Below are positions 1 through 8,825 of a stretch of 42,075 nucleotides of DNA, piece after piece. The notes under the pieces are model-generated. The model did not search any database, was not told where the DNA came from, and saw nothing but the letters and a program-made list of their open reading frames with translations. Source of the DNA: Streptomyces sp. ISL-12 (GTDB taxonomy: Bacteria > Actinomycetota > Actinomycetes > Streptomycetales > Streptomycetaceae); NCBI RefSeq assembly GCF_018614415.1, contig NZ_JAGGOO010000058.1:1-42075 (forward strand), in the 5' to 3' direction. A program made the translations under genes and the position numbers. How positions within the stretch are numbered: position 1 is the first letter of the stretch; every line of letters begins with the position of its first letter.

Positions 1-2
1 CC

Positions 3-842
3 ACCACTCCCGCCCCCACCCCCGAACCCGCAGCCGCCGACGTCGAAGAACCCCCACAGGGGCCACCCGCACCCGAAGACGAAAGCAGCACGGGCGGTGC
101 GGGTGGGAAAACAAAGGAGGCCGAAGCCGAAGGCGAGGCCAAAACCCCCGCCACCCCACCCGCACGCATCCGATCCCGCGCCCCCCACCTCCTCCCCGCC
201 CACAAGGCCGCCGCCGCCACCCTCCGCAAAAAAGACCTCACCGGCACCCGCGCCAAGGTCTACCTCGTCCTCGACCGCTCCGCGAGCATGCGCCCGTACT
301 ACAAGGACGGCTCCGCCCAGGCCCTCGCCGACCAGGCGCTCGCCCTCGCCGCGCACGTCGAGGCCGACCCCGCCGTCCCCGTCGTCTTCTTCTCCACGGA
401 GATCGACGGAACGACCACCCTCACCCTCACCGACCACGAGAACAAGATCGACACCACCCACGCGGAGCTGGGCCGCATGGGCCGCACCAGCTACCACGCC
501 GCCGTCGCCGAGGTCCTCTCCCTCCACGACAAGTCCGCGGACCCCACCGCCCCCGCCCTGGTGATCTTCCAGACGGACGGCGCCCCCGACGCCAAGACCC
601 CCGCCACCCAGGCCCTCGCCGAGGCGGCGAAGACGCACCCCTCCCTCTTCTTCTCCTTCGTCGCCTTCGGCGACCCGGAGAACAAGGCGTTCGACTACCT
701 CCGCAAGCTCAGGACCGGCAACACGTCGTACTTCCTCGCCGGCGCGACCCCGCGCGAGCTGACCGACAAGGAGCTGTACGAGGGCGTCCTCGCATCCTGG
801 CGCCCGGAAACGCGGGTGAGTGGATCTCCCCAGGCCAAGTAG
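3..842 (+). CDS. vWA domain protein, TerF-like (5' partial)
   Basis: The frame is open from base 3 to a TAG at 840-842, so the start lies outside the window and 279 residues are visible. The first ~80 residues are Pro/Ala/Glu-rich linker. A von Willebrand factor A domain follows, beginning VYLVLDRSASM near residue 86, with the DxSxS metal-site motif (DRSAS), then VVFFSTEIDG, MGRTSYHAA and LVIFQTDGAP. This resembles the vWA domain of TerF-type tellurite/stress proteins, which act with TerD-family calcium-binding proteins; the exact role is unknown. The stop lies 10 nt before metG, so the two may be cotranscribed. Family is clear, function is not. Confidence 0.8.
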   Translation, partial: TTPAPTPEPAAADVEEPPQGPPAPEDESSTGGAGGKTKEAEAEGEAKTPATPPARIRSRAPHLLPAHKAAAATLRKKDLTGTRAKVYLVLDRSASMRPYYKDGSAQALADQALALAAHVEADPAVPVVFFSTEIDGTTTLTLTDHENKIDTTHAELGRMGRTSYHAAVAEVLSLHDKSADPTAPALVIFQTDGAPDAKTPATQALAEAAKTHPSLFFSFVAFGDPENKAFDYLRKLRTGNTSYFLAGATPRELTDKELYEGVLASWRPETRVSGSPQAK

Positions 843-852
843 GATTTCGACC

Positions 853-2469
853 ATGGCGGCCACTGGAACCGAGAAGCAGGGGGCGAAGGCGTTCTACGTC
901 TCGACCCCCATCTACTACGTCAACGACGCTCCTCACCTGGGCCACGCCTATACGACCGTCGCAGGCGACGTGCTCACCCGCTGGCACCGCCAGCGCGGTG
1001 AGAAGGTGTGGTACCTCACCGGCACGGACGAGCACGGTCAGAAGATCATGCGCACGGCGGAGGCGAACGGCGTCAGCCCGCAGCAGTGGGCGGACAAGCT
1101 CGTCACCGAGTCCTGGGAACCCCTGTGGGAACACCTCGACATCGCCAACGACGACTTCATCCGCACCACGCAGCAGCGGCACACCGACCGCGTCCAGGAG
1201 TTCGTGCAGGACCTGTACGACAAGGACGAGATCTACAAGGGCGGCTACGAGGGCCCGTACTGCGTGGGCTGCGAGGAGTACAAGCTCCCCGGCGAGCTGC
1301 TCGACGGCGAGGGCGAGTACGCGGGCCAGAAGCTGTGCCCGATCCACAAGAAGCCGGTGGAGATCCTCAGCGAGGAGAACTACTTCTTCAAGCTGAGCGC
1401 GTACGGCGAGAAGCTCCTCGCCCACTACGAGGCCAACCCGGACTTCATCCAGCCCGAGTCCGCGCGCAACGAGGTCGTCAACTTCGTCCGCCAGGGCCTC
1501 CAGGACCTCTCCATCTCGCGCTCGACCTTCGACTGGGGCATCCCGATCCCCTGGGACGAGAAGCACGTCATCTACGTGTGGATCGACGCACTGCTGAACT
1601 ACGCCACGGCGGTCGGCTACAACCAGAACCAGCAGAAGTTCGAGGAGACCTTCCCCGCCGACGTGCACCTGGTCGGCAAGGACATCCTCCGCTTCCACGC
1701 GGTGATCTGGCCGGCCATGCTGATGGCCCAGGGCCTGCCCCTGCCCGGCAAGGTCGCCGCCAACGGCTGGCTGATGGTCGGCGGCGAGAAGATGTCGAAG
1801 TCGAACCTGACCGGCATCAAGCCGCAGGACCTGACCTCGCACTTCGGCGTGGACGCCTACCGCTGGTACTTCCTGCGCGCCATCGCCTTCGGCCAGGACG
1901 GCTCGTTCTCGTGGGAGGACTTCTCCGCCCGCTACACCAGCGAGCTGGCCAACGACTACGGCAACCTCGCTTCCCGCGTCGCCGCCATGGTCGGCAGGTA
2001 CTTCGGCGGCTCCCTGCCCGAGGCCACGGCCGACGGCGCGGCCGAGGAGGCGATCCACGCGGGTCTCGCCAAGGCCGTCACCGAGGCCGACCGCAAGATC
2101 GGCGACGAGCTGGACTTCCAGGGCGGCATCCTGGCCGTCTTCGACTTCGTGAAGCAGGTCAACGGCTACATCACGGAGCAGGAGCCGTGGAAGGTGGCCA
2201 AGGACACCTCGGACGAGGGCAAGGCCCGCCTGGCCACCATCCTCTACACGGCCGCCGAGGCGCTCCGCGCCGTCGCCGTCCTGCTCAACCCGGTCATGCC
2301 GGAGACCTCCCAGAAGCTCTGGGACTCCCTCGGCGCGGAGGGCTCCCTGGGCGCCCTCGCCGAGCAGCGGATCCAGGACGCCGCGGACTGGGGCCGGCTG
2401 CCGGCCGGCTCGACGGTGACCAAGGGCGCGGTCCTCTTCCCGCGTCTCGAGGAGAAGCCGACCGCGTAA
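853..2469 (+). CDS. metG: Methionyl-tRNA synthetase
   Basis: Cytoplasmic class I aminoacyl-tRNA synthetase that charges tRNA-Met. The 538-residue protein has the HIGH signature as HLGH (residues 28-31), a CxxC pair in the connective region (YCVGCEEYK), the KMSKS loop at 313-317 and an alpha-helical anticodon domain to the C-terminus. It lacks the C-terminal tRNA-binding extension of longer MetRS forms, as in the short actinobacterial type. I chose ATG 853 because AGGA at 841-844 lies 8 nt upstream. A GTG at 820 in the same frame would overlap the preceding gene by 23 nt and lacks that ribosome site. A strong hairpin follows at 2483-2527. Confidence 0.97.
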   Translation: MAATGTEKQGAKAFYVSTPIYYVNDAPHLGHAYTTVAGDVLTRWHRQRGEKVWYLTGTDEHGQKIMRTAEANGVSPQQWADKLVTESWEPLWEHLDIANDDFIRTTQQRHTDRVQEFVQDLYDKDEIYKGGYEGPYCVGCEEYKLPGELLDGEGEYAGQKLCPIHKKPVEILSEENYFFKLSAYGEKLLAHYEANPDFIQPESARNEVVNFVRQGLQDLSISRSTFDWGIPIPWDEKHVIYVWIDALLNYATAVGYNQNQQKFEETFPADVHLVGKDILRFHAVIWPAMLMAQGLPLPGKVAANGWLMVGGEKMSKSNLTGIKPQDLTSHFGVDAYRWYFLRAIAFGQDGSFSWEDFSARYTSELANDYGNLASRVAAMVGRYFGGSLPEATADGAAEEAIHAGLAKAVTEADRKIGDELDFQGGILAVFDFVKQVNGYITEQEPWKVAKDTSDEGKARLATILYTAAEALRAVAVLLNPVMPETSQKLWDSLGAEGSLGALAEQRIQDAADWGRLPAGSTVTKGAVLFPRLEEKPTA

Positions 2470-2482
2470 CACACGTGCCACA

Positions 2483-2527
2483 AGCGCGGGGCCGGGGAGA
2501 GCGGAACCTTCTCCCCGGCCCCGCGCT
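2483..2527 (+). terminator. metG terminator hairpin
   Basis: An 18-bp perfect stem (2483-2500 with 2510-2527) and a 9-nt loop start 13 nt after the metG stop. There is no T-tract, as is common for Streptomyces terminators. Confidence 0.85.
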
Positions 2528-2592
2528 CTGCCACGATCACCCCAGGCGGGCCGTCCGGCCGTCGCCGCAGCTCATCCGGGGGGACAGATCCC

Positions 2593-2958
2593 ATGGCCCT
2601 GTTCGGCAACGCCCACAGCATCAACCCGACACAGGCGGCCCAGGAGTACGCGCGCCTGCTCGGCCACGGCGAGCAGGTGCACGCCGCGTACCTGCTGATC
2701 CGCGACACCATCCTCTTCACCGACCGCCGCCTGATCCTGATCGACAAGCAGGGCATCACCGGCAAGAAGACGGAGTACCACTCCGTCCCGTACCGCAGCA
2801 TCACCCACTTCTCCGTCGAGACGGCCGGCCACTTCGACCTCGACGCCGAACTGAAGATCTGGCTCTCCGGCACCCCCGCGCCCCTCCAGAAGACCTTCAC
2901 CAAGGGCGTCGACATCTACGAGGTCCAGGCGATCCTGACCCAGTTCGTGGCCCGCTAG
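2593..2958 (+). CDS. Bacterial PH-domain protein (bPH_1 family)
   Basis: A 121-residue soluble protein that is almost entirely one bacterial pleckstrin-homology-like fold. The core strands are IRDTILFTDRRLILID, KKTEYHSVPYRSITHFSVE and AELKIWLSG, followed by a C-terminal helix (VDIYEVQAILTQFV). Proteins of this family are small, often multimeric and of unknown biochemical role. The ATG is preceded by a GGGGGGA ribosome site 7 nt upstream. It lies beyond the metG terminator and is followed 168 nt later by the pyruvyl-transferase-like gene, which has its own promoter-like elements, so it may be a single-gene unit. Confidence 0.85.
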   Translation: MALFGNAHSINPTQAAQEYARLLGHGEQVHAAYLLIRDTILFTDRRLILIDKQGITGKKTEYHSVPYRSITHFSVETAGHFDLDAELKIWLSGTPAPLQKTFTKGVDIYEVQAILTQFVAR

Positions 2959-2989
2959 GACCTGGTGACGGTTTCCGCGCCACCACCGC

Positions 2990-3019
2990 TTCACGCCTCA
3001 TTCACCCGACGTATAAGGT
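2990..3019 (+). promoter_or_regulatory. Candidate promoter of the pyruvyl-transferase-like gene
   Basis: TTCACG (2990-2995) and TAAGGT (3014-3019), spaced 18 nt, resemble a vegetative sigma-70 promoter. The transcript would start near 3026, leaving a leader of about 100 nt. Confidence 0.45.
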
Positions 3020-3024
3020 TTGCT

Positions 3025-3066
3025 CACCCGTGCGGTCATATCGAACGCACATCCCCCGCACGGGTG
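3025..3066 (+). promoter_or_regulatory. Long-arm inverted repeat in the 5' leader
   Basis: A perfect 11-bp inverted repeat (3025-3035 with 3056-3066) with a 20-nt spacer lies at the predicted transcript start and 50 nt before the ribosome site of the next gene. It could be an RNA stem at the mRNA 5' end or an operator. Confidence 0.5.
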
Positions 3067-3126
3067 TGCGTCGCGGTCGCGCCGACCGGTACGCAGCCGA
3101 GTCCGCCCGCGTACCGAGGGACTGTC

Positions 3127-4629
3127 GTGAAGCGCATCCTCATCCGCTCCGGAAAGAGCCCGTTCCGCGTGGCCACCCCGACGGAGTTCATCCAGCAGGA
3201 TCTGATCGGCACCAACACCGGCAACCTGCTGTTCAGCGACTCCGCCCACAAGATGCTCTCGGCACCGGACACCGAGGTGACCTCCAACGGCATCCGTACC
3301 GACCCCTCGGCCCGCCGCGCCGCGGAGATCAACGAGCAGTACGACGTGTTCGTCGTCCCGCTCGCCAACGCCTTCCGCCCGAGCTTCCACGCCTCGCTGG
3401 ACCGGCTCTCCACCCTGATCGAGCAGCTCACCATCCCGGTGGTGGTCTTCGGCGTCGGCGCCCAGGCCCCCGACGACTACGACACCGGCGGGCTCGGCCC
3501 GATGGCGGCCTCCGTCAAGCGCTTCGCCTCCGCGGTCCTGGAGCGGTCCGCCTCCATCGGCGTCCGCGGCGAACTGACCGCCGGCTATCTCAACAGCCTG
3601 GGCTTCAAGGACGTCGACATCATCGGCTGCCCGTCGATGTTCCTGTACGGTGCCACGTTCCCGGAGATCCGGACCGCCGAGCTGACCGCCGCCTCCCGCG
3701 TCGCCGTCAACCTCTCGCCGGACGCGATACCCGTCGGCGACATCGCCGGCATCGCCCGGCACGCCTGGGAGCACTACCCGCACCTCACGTACTACGCGCA
3801 GAACACCGACGACGCCGAACTGCTGCTCTGGGGCGACACCACCCCCGAGTCCGGCGTCACCGACCCCTTCCCGCGCCACCTCACCCACCCCCTGCTGCGC
3901 GAGAACAAGGTGCGCATGCCCCTGGACCCGGCGACCTGGATCAAGGAACTGCGGGACTACGACTTCGCCTACGGCACCCGCATCCACGGCAACGTCGCCG
4001 CCCTGCTCGCCGGCACCCCCAGCGTCGTCCTCACCCACGACTCGCGCACCCTGGAGCTGTGCCGGTACTTCGACATCCCGCACCGGTCGCTGGCGGAGCT
4101 GCCCGCCGACACCGACCCGCGCGACCTGTACGAGAACGCCGACTTCTCCGCGATGCTCAAGAACCACGGCGAACGCTTCGAGCGGATCGTCGCCTTCCTG
4201 GACCGCAACGACCTGAAGAACACCTACACGCACGGCGACGGCGGCGCCGCCTTCGAGACGCGGATGGCCGCTCTCGACCTGCCCGCGTCGATGCCGGTCT
4301 GGGACGGTACGGACGACGGGCAGCTGCGCTACCGCTTCAGCCGCCTGCGCGAGCAGCTCACCACGGTCTCCGAGAAGACCCGTGAGCAGGCGCGGAAGCA
4401 GGCCAAGCAGGCCAAGGAGCTGCGCGCCGAGCTGGCCGCCGCCGAGCAGCGCGCCGAGGAGACGGCGAAGCGGCTGGACGCCGTCCAGGCGGAGCTGCAG
4501 GCCGCCCGCAAGACCCTGGCCGCCGTGGAACGCAAGGTCAACGGCATCGACAAGCGGCTCCTGGTCCGCCTGGGCCCGGCCCTGCGCCGCCGCACCCGCA
4601 AGCTCTCCGGCGGCGGCGACAAGGGCTGA
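3127..4629 (+). CDS. Polysaccharide pyruvyl transferase family protein
   Basis: A 500-residue protein with the polysaccharide pyruvyl transferase fold. Around residue 140 it has SIGVRGELTAGYLNSLG followed by DIIGCPSMF, and near residue 283 the family motif GTRIHGNVAALLAGTP. Family members transfer pyruvate ketals to cell-wall or exopolysaccharide sugars; the acceptor here is unknown. Residues ~405-478 are a Lys/Glu/Ala-rich coiled coil (repeated EQARKQAKQAKELRAELAAAEQ-like heptads) and the last 20 residues are basic, so it may oligomerise or contact membrane or polymer. GTG 3127 is chosen because GAGGG lies 6 nt upstream; the frame stays open to 2965, but that part is Pro/Ser-rich and not conserved-looking. 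Confidence 0.82.
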   Translation: MKRILIRSGKSPFRVATPTEFIQQDLIGTNTGNLLFSDSAHKMLSAPDTEVTSNGIRTDPSARRAAEINEQYDVFVVPLANAFRPSFHASLDRLSTLIEQLTIPVVVFGVGAQAPDDYDTGGLGPMAASVKRFASAVLERSASIGVRGELTAGYLNSLGFKDVDIIGCPSMFLYGATFPEIRTAELTAASRVAVNLSPDAIPVGDIAGIARHAWEHYPHLTYYAQNTDDAELLLWGDTTPESGVTDPFPRHLTHPLLRENKVRMPLDPATWIKELRDYDFAYGTRIHGNVAALLAGTPSVVLTHDSRTLELCRYFDIPHRSLAELPADTDPRDLYENADFSAMLKNHGERFERIVAFLDRNDLKNTYTHGDGGAAFETRMAALDLPASMPVWDGTDDGQLRYRFSRLREQLTTVSEKTREQARKQAKQAKELRAELAAAEQRAEETAKRLDAVQAELQAARKTLAAVERKVNGIDKRLLVRLGPALRRRTRKLSGGGDKG

Positions 4630-4644
4630 CCCGACCGCCGCACA

Positions 4645-4692
4645 CGCGAAGGCGCCCGGGACGGATGACGTTCCGTCCCGGGCGCCTTCGCG
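4645..4692. terminator. Bidirectional terminator
   Basis: A 21-bp perfect stem (4645-4665 with 4672-4692) and a 6-nt loop lie between the convergent pyruvyl-transferase-like gene and aspS. It can serve both strands. Confidence 0.88.
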
Positions 4693-4706
4693 CGCGTACC
4701 GCCGTC

Positions 4707-6470
4707 CTACTTCGGCTGCGGCTTGCGCACCGACAGGTGCAGCTCCCTGAGCCGGGACTCGTCCAGCTCCGTCGGGGCGCCCATCATCAGGTCCTGGGCG
4801 TTGCCGTTGAGCGGGAAGGCGATGGTCTCGCGGATGTTGGGCTCGTCGGCCAGCAGCATGACGATGCGGTCGACGCCGGGGGCGATGCCGCCGTGCGGCG
4901 GGGCGCCGAAGCGGAACGCGCGCAGCATGCCGGCGAACTCGCGCTCGACGGTCTCCGCGTCGTAACCGGCGATCTCGAACGCCTTCAGCATGATGTCCGG
5001 CTCGTGGTTCCGGATCGCGCCGGAGGACAGCTCCACACCGTTGCAGACGATGTCGTACTGCCAGGCGAGGATGGACAGCGGGTCCTGGGACTGGAGGGCT
5101 TCCATGCCGCCCTGCGGCATCGAGAACGGGTTGTGGGAGAAGTCGATCTTCCCCGTCTCCTCGTCCTTCTCGTACATCGGGAAGTCCACGATCCAGCAGA
5201 ACCGGAAGACGTTCTCCTCGAACTGCCCGGCGCGCTTGGCGGCCTCGACCCGCACCGCGCCCATGATCTTGGAGACCTCGTCGAACTCGCCCGCGCCGAA
5301 GAACACCGCGTGCCCGGCGGCCAGCGACAGCCGCTTGGTCAGCTCCGCGACGTTCTCCTCCGTCAGGAACTTCGCGATCGGGCCGGTCAGCGAGCCGTCC
5401 TCGCCGACCCGGACCCAGGCCAGGCCCTTGGCGCCCTGGGAGACTGCGTAGTCACCGAGCTGGTCGAAGAACTTGCGCGGCTGGGCCGCGACGTCCGGCA
5501 CCGGCAGCGCGCGCACGTGCTTGCCGGCGAAGGCCTTGAACTCCGAGCCCTCGAAGATGTCGGTGATGTCCACCAGCTCCAGCTTGGCGCGCAGGTCCGG
5601 CTTGTCGGAGCCGTACTTGAGCATCGCCTCGCGGAACGGGATGCGCGGGAAGGGAGAGGTCACTTCCCGGCCGTTGCCGAACTCCGTGAACAGCTCCGTC
5701 ATCAGCTGCTCGATCGGCTGGAAGACGTCCTCCTGCTCGACGAAGCTCATCTCGACGTCGAGCTGGTAGAACTCGCCCGGCGAGCGGTCGGCTCGGGCGT
5801 CCTCGTCGCGGAAGCAGGGCGCGATCTGGAAGTAGCGGTCGAAGCCCGAGATCATCAGCAGCTGCTTGAACTGCTGCGGCGCCTGGGGCAGCGCGTAGAA
5901 GCGGCCCGCGTGCAGCCGGGAGGGGACGACGAAGTCGCGGGCGCCCTCGGGGGAGGTGGCGGTCAGGATCGGCGTCGCCATCTCGTTGAAGCCGAGGGCG
6001 ACCATCTTGCTGCGGATCGAGGAGATCACCGACGTACGCAGCATGATGTTGCGGTGCATGCGCTCGCGGCGCAGGTCCAGGAAGCGGTACTCCAGGCGCC
6101 GCTCCTCGTTCACCCCGTCCTCGGTGTTGATGGTGAACGGCAGCGGCTGGGCGGCGCCGAGCAGCTCGACCTCGCCGACCTCGACCTCGACCTCACCGGT
6201 GGGCAGGTCCGGGTTGACGTTCTCGGCACCGCGCGAGACGACCTTGCCGTCCACCCGGACGGTGGACTCCTTGGTCAGCTTGTCCAGCGCCTCGTACGCG
6301 TCCGTGCCCGGACGGGCGACGAGCTGGGTGATGCCGTAGTGATCACGCAGATCGATGAAGAGGATGCCGCCCAGGTCGCGCCGATTGTGCAGCCAGCCGC
6401 TCAGCCGGACGTCGCTGCCGACGTCAGAGGCGCGGAGCTCGCCGCAGGTGTGGGACCTGTACCGATGCAT
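4707..6470 (-). CDS. aspS: Aspartyl-tRNA synthetase
   Basis: A 587-residue class II synthetase of bacterial type. The N-terminal OB-fold anticodon domain begins MHRYRSHTCGEL and contains GWLHNRRDLGG. Motif 2 is FRDEDARADR, the ~120-residue GAD insertion sits mid-protein, and motif 3 is GVDRIVMLLADEPNIRETIAFP. The Leu in RRDLGG corresponds, as I recall, to the residue seen in Asp-specific rather than Asn-misacylating enzymes; this is a weak hint only. The start is the first ATG fitting the family N-terminus; the ribosome site is weak. A -10-like TACGCT lies at 6531-6526, and a parS site (6506-6519) lies in the leader. Confidence 0.97.
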   Translation of the reverse strand: MHRYRSHTCGELRASDVGSDVRLSGWLHNRRDLGGILFIDLRDHYGITQLVARPGTDAYEALDKLTKESTVRVDGKVVSRGAENVNPDLPTGEVEVEVGEVELLGAAQPLPFTINTEDGVNEERRLEYRFLDLRRERMHRNIMLRTSVISSIRSKMVALGFNEMATPILTATSPEGARDFVVPSRLHAGRFYALPQAPQQFKQLLMISGFDRYFQIAPCFRDEDARADRSPGEFYQLDVEMSFVEQEDVFQPIEQLMTELFTEFGNGREVTSPFPRIPFREAMLKYGSDKPDLRAKLELVDITDIFEGSEFKAFAGKHVRALPVPDVAAQPRKFFDQLGDYAVSQGAKGLAWVRVGEDGSLTGPIAKFLTEENVAELTKRLSLAAGHAVFFGAGEFDEVSKIMGAVRVEAAKRAGQFEENVFRFCWIVDFPMYEKDEETGKIDFSHNPFSMPQGGMEALQSQDPLSILAWQYDIVCNGVELSSGAIRNHEPDIMLKAFEIAGYDAETVEREFAGMLRAFRFGAPPHGGIAPGVDRIVMLLADEPNIRETIAFPLNGNAQDLMMGAPTELDESRLRELHLSVRKPQPK

Positions 6471-6505
6471 CGTCGTTCATCCAGTCTTCGCGGATCGGGG
6501 TGGGC

Positions 6506-6519
6506 GTTTCACGTGAAAC
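6506..6519. promoter_or_regulatory. parS site (ParB binding), perfect 14-mer
   Basis: GTTTCACGTGAAAC, the palindromic parS sequence known from Streptomyces chromosomes, occurs once here between aspS and the divergent PAS/PP2C gene. It lies just downstream of the putative aspS -10 box (6531-6526), so bound ParB could touch aspS transcription. Confidence 0.9.
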
Positions 6520-6671
6520 AACCCCAGCGTACCGGGCGGCCGGTCCCCGCTTCCTCCCCATTGGCTCCGCCGCGGCCGTCACCCCGCCACGACCACCGGC
6601 ACCATCGACGATCGGCACCGCGGGACCACCGGCATCACCACGACCGGTGGCAACCTGCGATCACCTCTCCA

Positions 6672-6677
6672 TAGAGT
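6672..6677 (+). promoter_or_regulatory. -10 box, leaderless start of PAS/PP2C gene
   Basis: TAGAGT ends 6 nt before ATG 6684, with a weak TGGCAA 17 nt upstream. Transcription would start at or next to the ATG. Confidence 0.45.
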
Positions 6678-6683
6678 GGAGCA

Positions 6684-8825
6684 ATGCGCACTGGTGAGCC
6701 CCTGCCCGCTGTGGGGGACGTCCTGGCCGCCCTCGCGACCGGCCTGTGGCACTGGGACACGGCCACCGGGCTCGTCACGGTCGACGCCGAGGCGGCACGG
6801 CTGCTCGGGCTGCCCGCCCGCCGGGTGAGTCTCCAGCAGACCGAGGTCCGCTCCCGGCTGCACCCGGTCGACTGGAACGAGATCATCGGCGTCGTCCGGC
6901 TCGCCGCCACCGAGGGCACGGTCGCCGAGGTCCGCGTCCGGATCGTGGACGGACAGGGGCGGGTCGTCCGGGTGGCCCGCAGCCGCTCCAAGCCCTCCTT
7001 CGACCCCGGGAGCAAGACCTACCGGGTGGTCGGCACCCTCCAGGAGGTCACCGAACCGTCGCCGGGCACCGCCGCCGGGAGCGGCGCGGTCACCGGTGAC
7101 TGGCGCCGCTCCCGCGAGGCGTTCCTGCTGGACGCGGGCCGGGCACTGGCCGAGGCGCGGTCGACGGAGGAGGTGCTGCGGGTCGCGGCGGGGCTGTCGA
7201 TGCCGGGATTCTCGCCGGACGGGCTGGCCGTCTTCGGCGTCGAGGGCGACGAGCTGGCCATCATCGGCCACCGCACCCAGCCGGAGCGCCAGGACAGCCC
7301 GTTCGCCCGGATGGCGCTGGAGACCGACTACCCGGCCGCCGAGGTGGTCCGCACCGGCCGCGCCGTCTACCTCTCCTCCCCCGAGGAGTACGCCGCCCGC
7401 TACCCGCTCACCTGGCCGCTGGCCAAGTCCTTCCAGCGGCACTCCTGGGCGTTCCTGCCGCTGACCGTGGCGGGCCGCACGATGGGCGCCTGGATGGCCG
7501 CCTTCTCCTACCCGGTCACCTTCACCCCGGACGAGCGGTCGGTGCTGACCACCGTGGCCCGGATGATGGCGCAGGCCCTGTCCCGGGCGAGCGCCGACGA
7601 GACCCAGCGGGAGCTGACCGACGGGCTCCAGCGCTCCATGCTCCCCGCGGTGGGCCCGGAGATCCCGGGCGTGCGGATCACCGCCCGCTACGTCCCCACC
7701 GGCGGCGGACTCCAGGTGGGCGGCGACTGGTACGACGTGATCCCGCTGCCCCACGACCGCCTCGCCCTGGTCATCGGCGACGTACAGGGCCATGACGTAC
7801 GGGCCGCGGGGCTGATGGGCCAGCTGCGCATCGCCCTGCGCGCCTACGCCTCCGAGGGCCACCGCCCCGACGCGGTGCTCTCCCGCGCGTCCCGCTTCTT
7901 CCACGGGCTCACCCAGGCCGCCGACGACCCCGGCGACACCCGCTTCGCCACCTGCCTCTACGTCGAGGTCGACCCCGCCACCGGGACCCTGGAGACCGCC
8001 CGCGCCGGCCACCTCGACCCGGGGATGCGGATGGCGGACGGGACGGTGCTGGTCCGGTCCACGGCCGGCGGGCTGCCGCTGGGCGTCGACCCGGACAGCG
8101 ACTACCCCACCACGCGGCTCGCCCTGGAGCCCGGCGAGACGCTGATGCTGATCACCGACGGCGTGCTGGAGACCGGCGGCCACGACCTGGACTCCGGCTG
8201 GCTGCGGCTGCGCGCCGTCCTGGAGGAGCACCGCACCAGCGGCCTGGAGGAACTGGCCGACGCGATGGTCCAGGCCGTCCACGGGCCGTCCTCCCACCAC
8301 ACCACCGGCCCGCTCGCCGACCGCCGGGAGGACGACATCGCCTTCCTGATGCTCTGCCGGACGGGGAAGGACGACAACTGCGGCGACGCGGCCCACCCCC
8401 GTCCGCCGGGCCGCCGCACGATGCTCACGGTCGCGCAGGCCGAGCCGGAGCGGATCGGCACCGCGCGGCGGCATCTGCGCGACCTGCTGTACGACTGGCC
8501 CAGCGAGGACCAGAAGGACTCCGCGGTGCTGCTGCTCTCCGAGACGCTGACCAACGTCCTGGTGCACACCGACACCGACGCGCTGATGGTCGCCGAGGTC
8601 ACCGGCGATCCCGGCGGGCGCCGCATCCGGGTCGAGGTCACCGACGCCGGCCAGGACCTGCCGCACAAGCGCACTCCGGGCGAGATGGCGTCCTCCGGGC
8701 GGGGCCTGATGCTGATCGAGATGCTCGCCGACGAGTGGGGCGTCACCCCGCGCGGCGAGGGCAAGAGCATCTGGTTCGACCTCTACGAGTCCGCCGTGCC
8801 GGTGGCGGGGCCGGTCTCCGCGTAG
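6684..8825 (+). CDS. PAS-GAF-SpoIIE phosphatase with C-terminal anti-sigma-type ATPase domain
   Basis: A 713-residue soluble signalling protein. Approximate domains: PAS (10-125, LWHWDTATGLVTVD), GAF (140-305), SpoIIE/PP2C-type Ser/Thr phosphatase (330-555, with GDWYDVIPL and VIGDVQGHD) and a HATPase_c serine-kinase-like domain (580-700, N-box ETLTNVLVHTD, G-box GRGLMLIEMLADEW). Such proteins control anti-sigma/anti-anti-sigma partner switching; this chain could both dephosphorylate and phosphorylate an STAS-type partner. No STAS antagonist or sigma factor is adjacent. The 3' end overlaps the convergent permease by 43 nt. Domain assignment is firm; partners are unknown. Confidence 0.9.
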   Translation: MRTGEPLPAVGDVLAALATGLWHWDTATGLVTVDAEAARLLGLPARRVSLQQTEVRSRLHPVDWNEIIGVVRLAATEGTVAEVRVRIVDGQGRVVRVARSRSKPSFDPGSKTYRVVGTLQEVTEPSPGTAAGSGAVTGDWRRSREAFLLDAGRALAEARSTEEVLRVAAGLSMPGFSPDGLAVFGVEGDELAIIGHRTQPERQDSPFARMALETDYPAAEVVRTGRAVYLSSPEEYAARYPLTWPLAKSFQRHSWAFLPLTVAGRTMGAWMAAFSYPVTFTPDERSVLTTVARMMAQALSRASADETQRELTDGLQRSMLPAVGPEIPGVRITARYVPTGGGLQVGGDWYDVIPLPHDRLALVIGDVQGHDVRAAGLMGQLRIALRAYASEGHRPDAVLSRASRFFHGLTQAADDPGDTRFATCLYVEVDPATGTLETARAGHLDPGMRMADGTVLVRSTAGGLPLGVDPDSDYPTTRLALEPGETLMLITDGVLETGGHDLDSGWLRLRAVLEEHRTSGLEELADAMVQAVHGPSSHHTTGPLADRREDDIAFLMLCRTGKDDNCGDAAHPRPPGRRTMLTVAQAEPERIGTARRHLRDLLYDWPSEDQKDSAVLLLSETLTNVLVHTDTDALMVAEVTGDPGGRRIRVEVTDAGQDLPHKRTPGEMASSGRGLMLIEMLADEWGVTPRGEGKSIWFDLYESAVPVAGPVSA

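Noticed and set aside
709..2481. A 590-codon open frame on the minus strand across metG
   Set aside because: It is antisense to a complete methionyl-tRNA synthetase, is Arg/Gly/Val-rich and has no recognisable motif. Long antisense frames are routine at this GC content.
1008..4385. A 1125-codon plus-strand frame covering metG, the PH gene and half of the pyruvyl-transferase-like gene
   Set aside because: Product is Arg/Pro/Gly-rich shadow sequence; three recognisable proteins occupy the other frames.
6471..6530. T-box riboswitch in the aspS leader
   Set aside because: The leader is only about 50 nt and lacks a specifier stem or T-box sequence.
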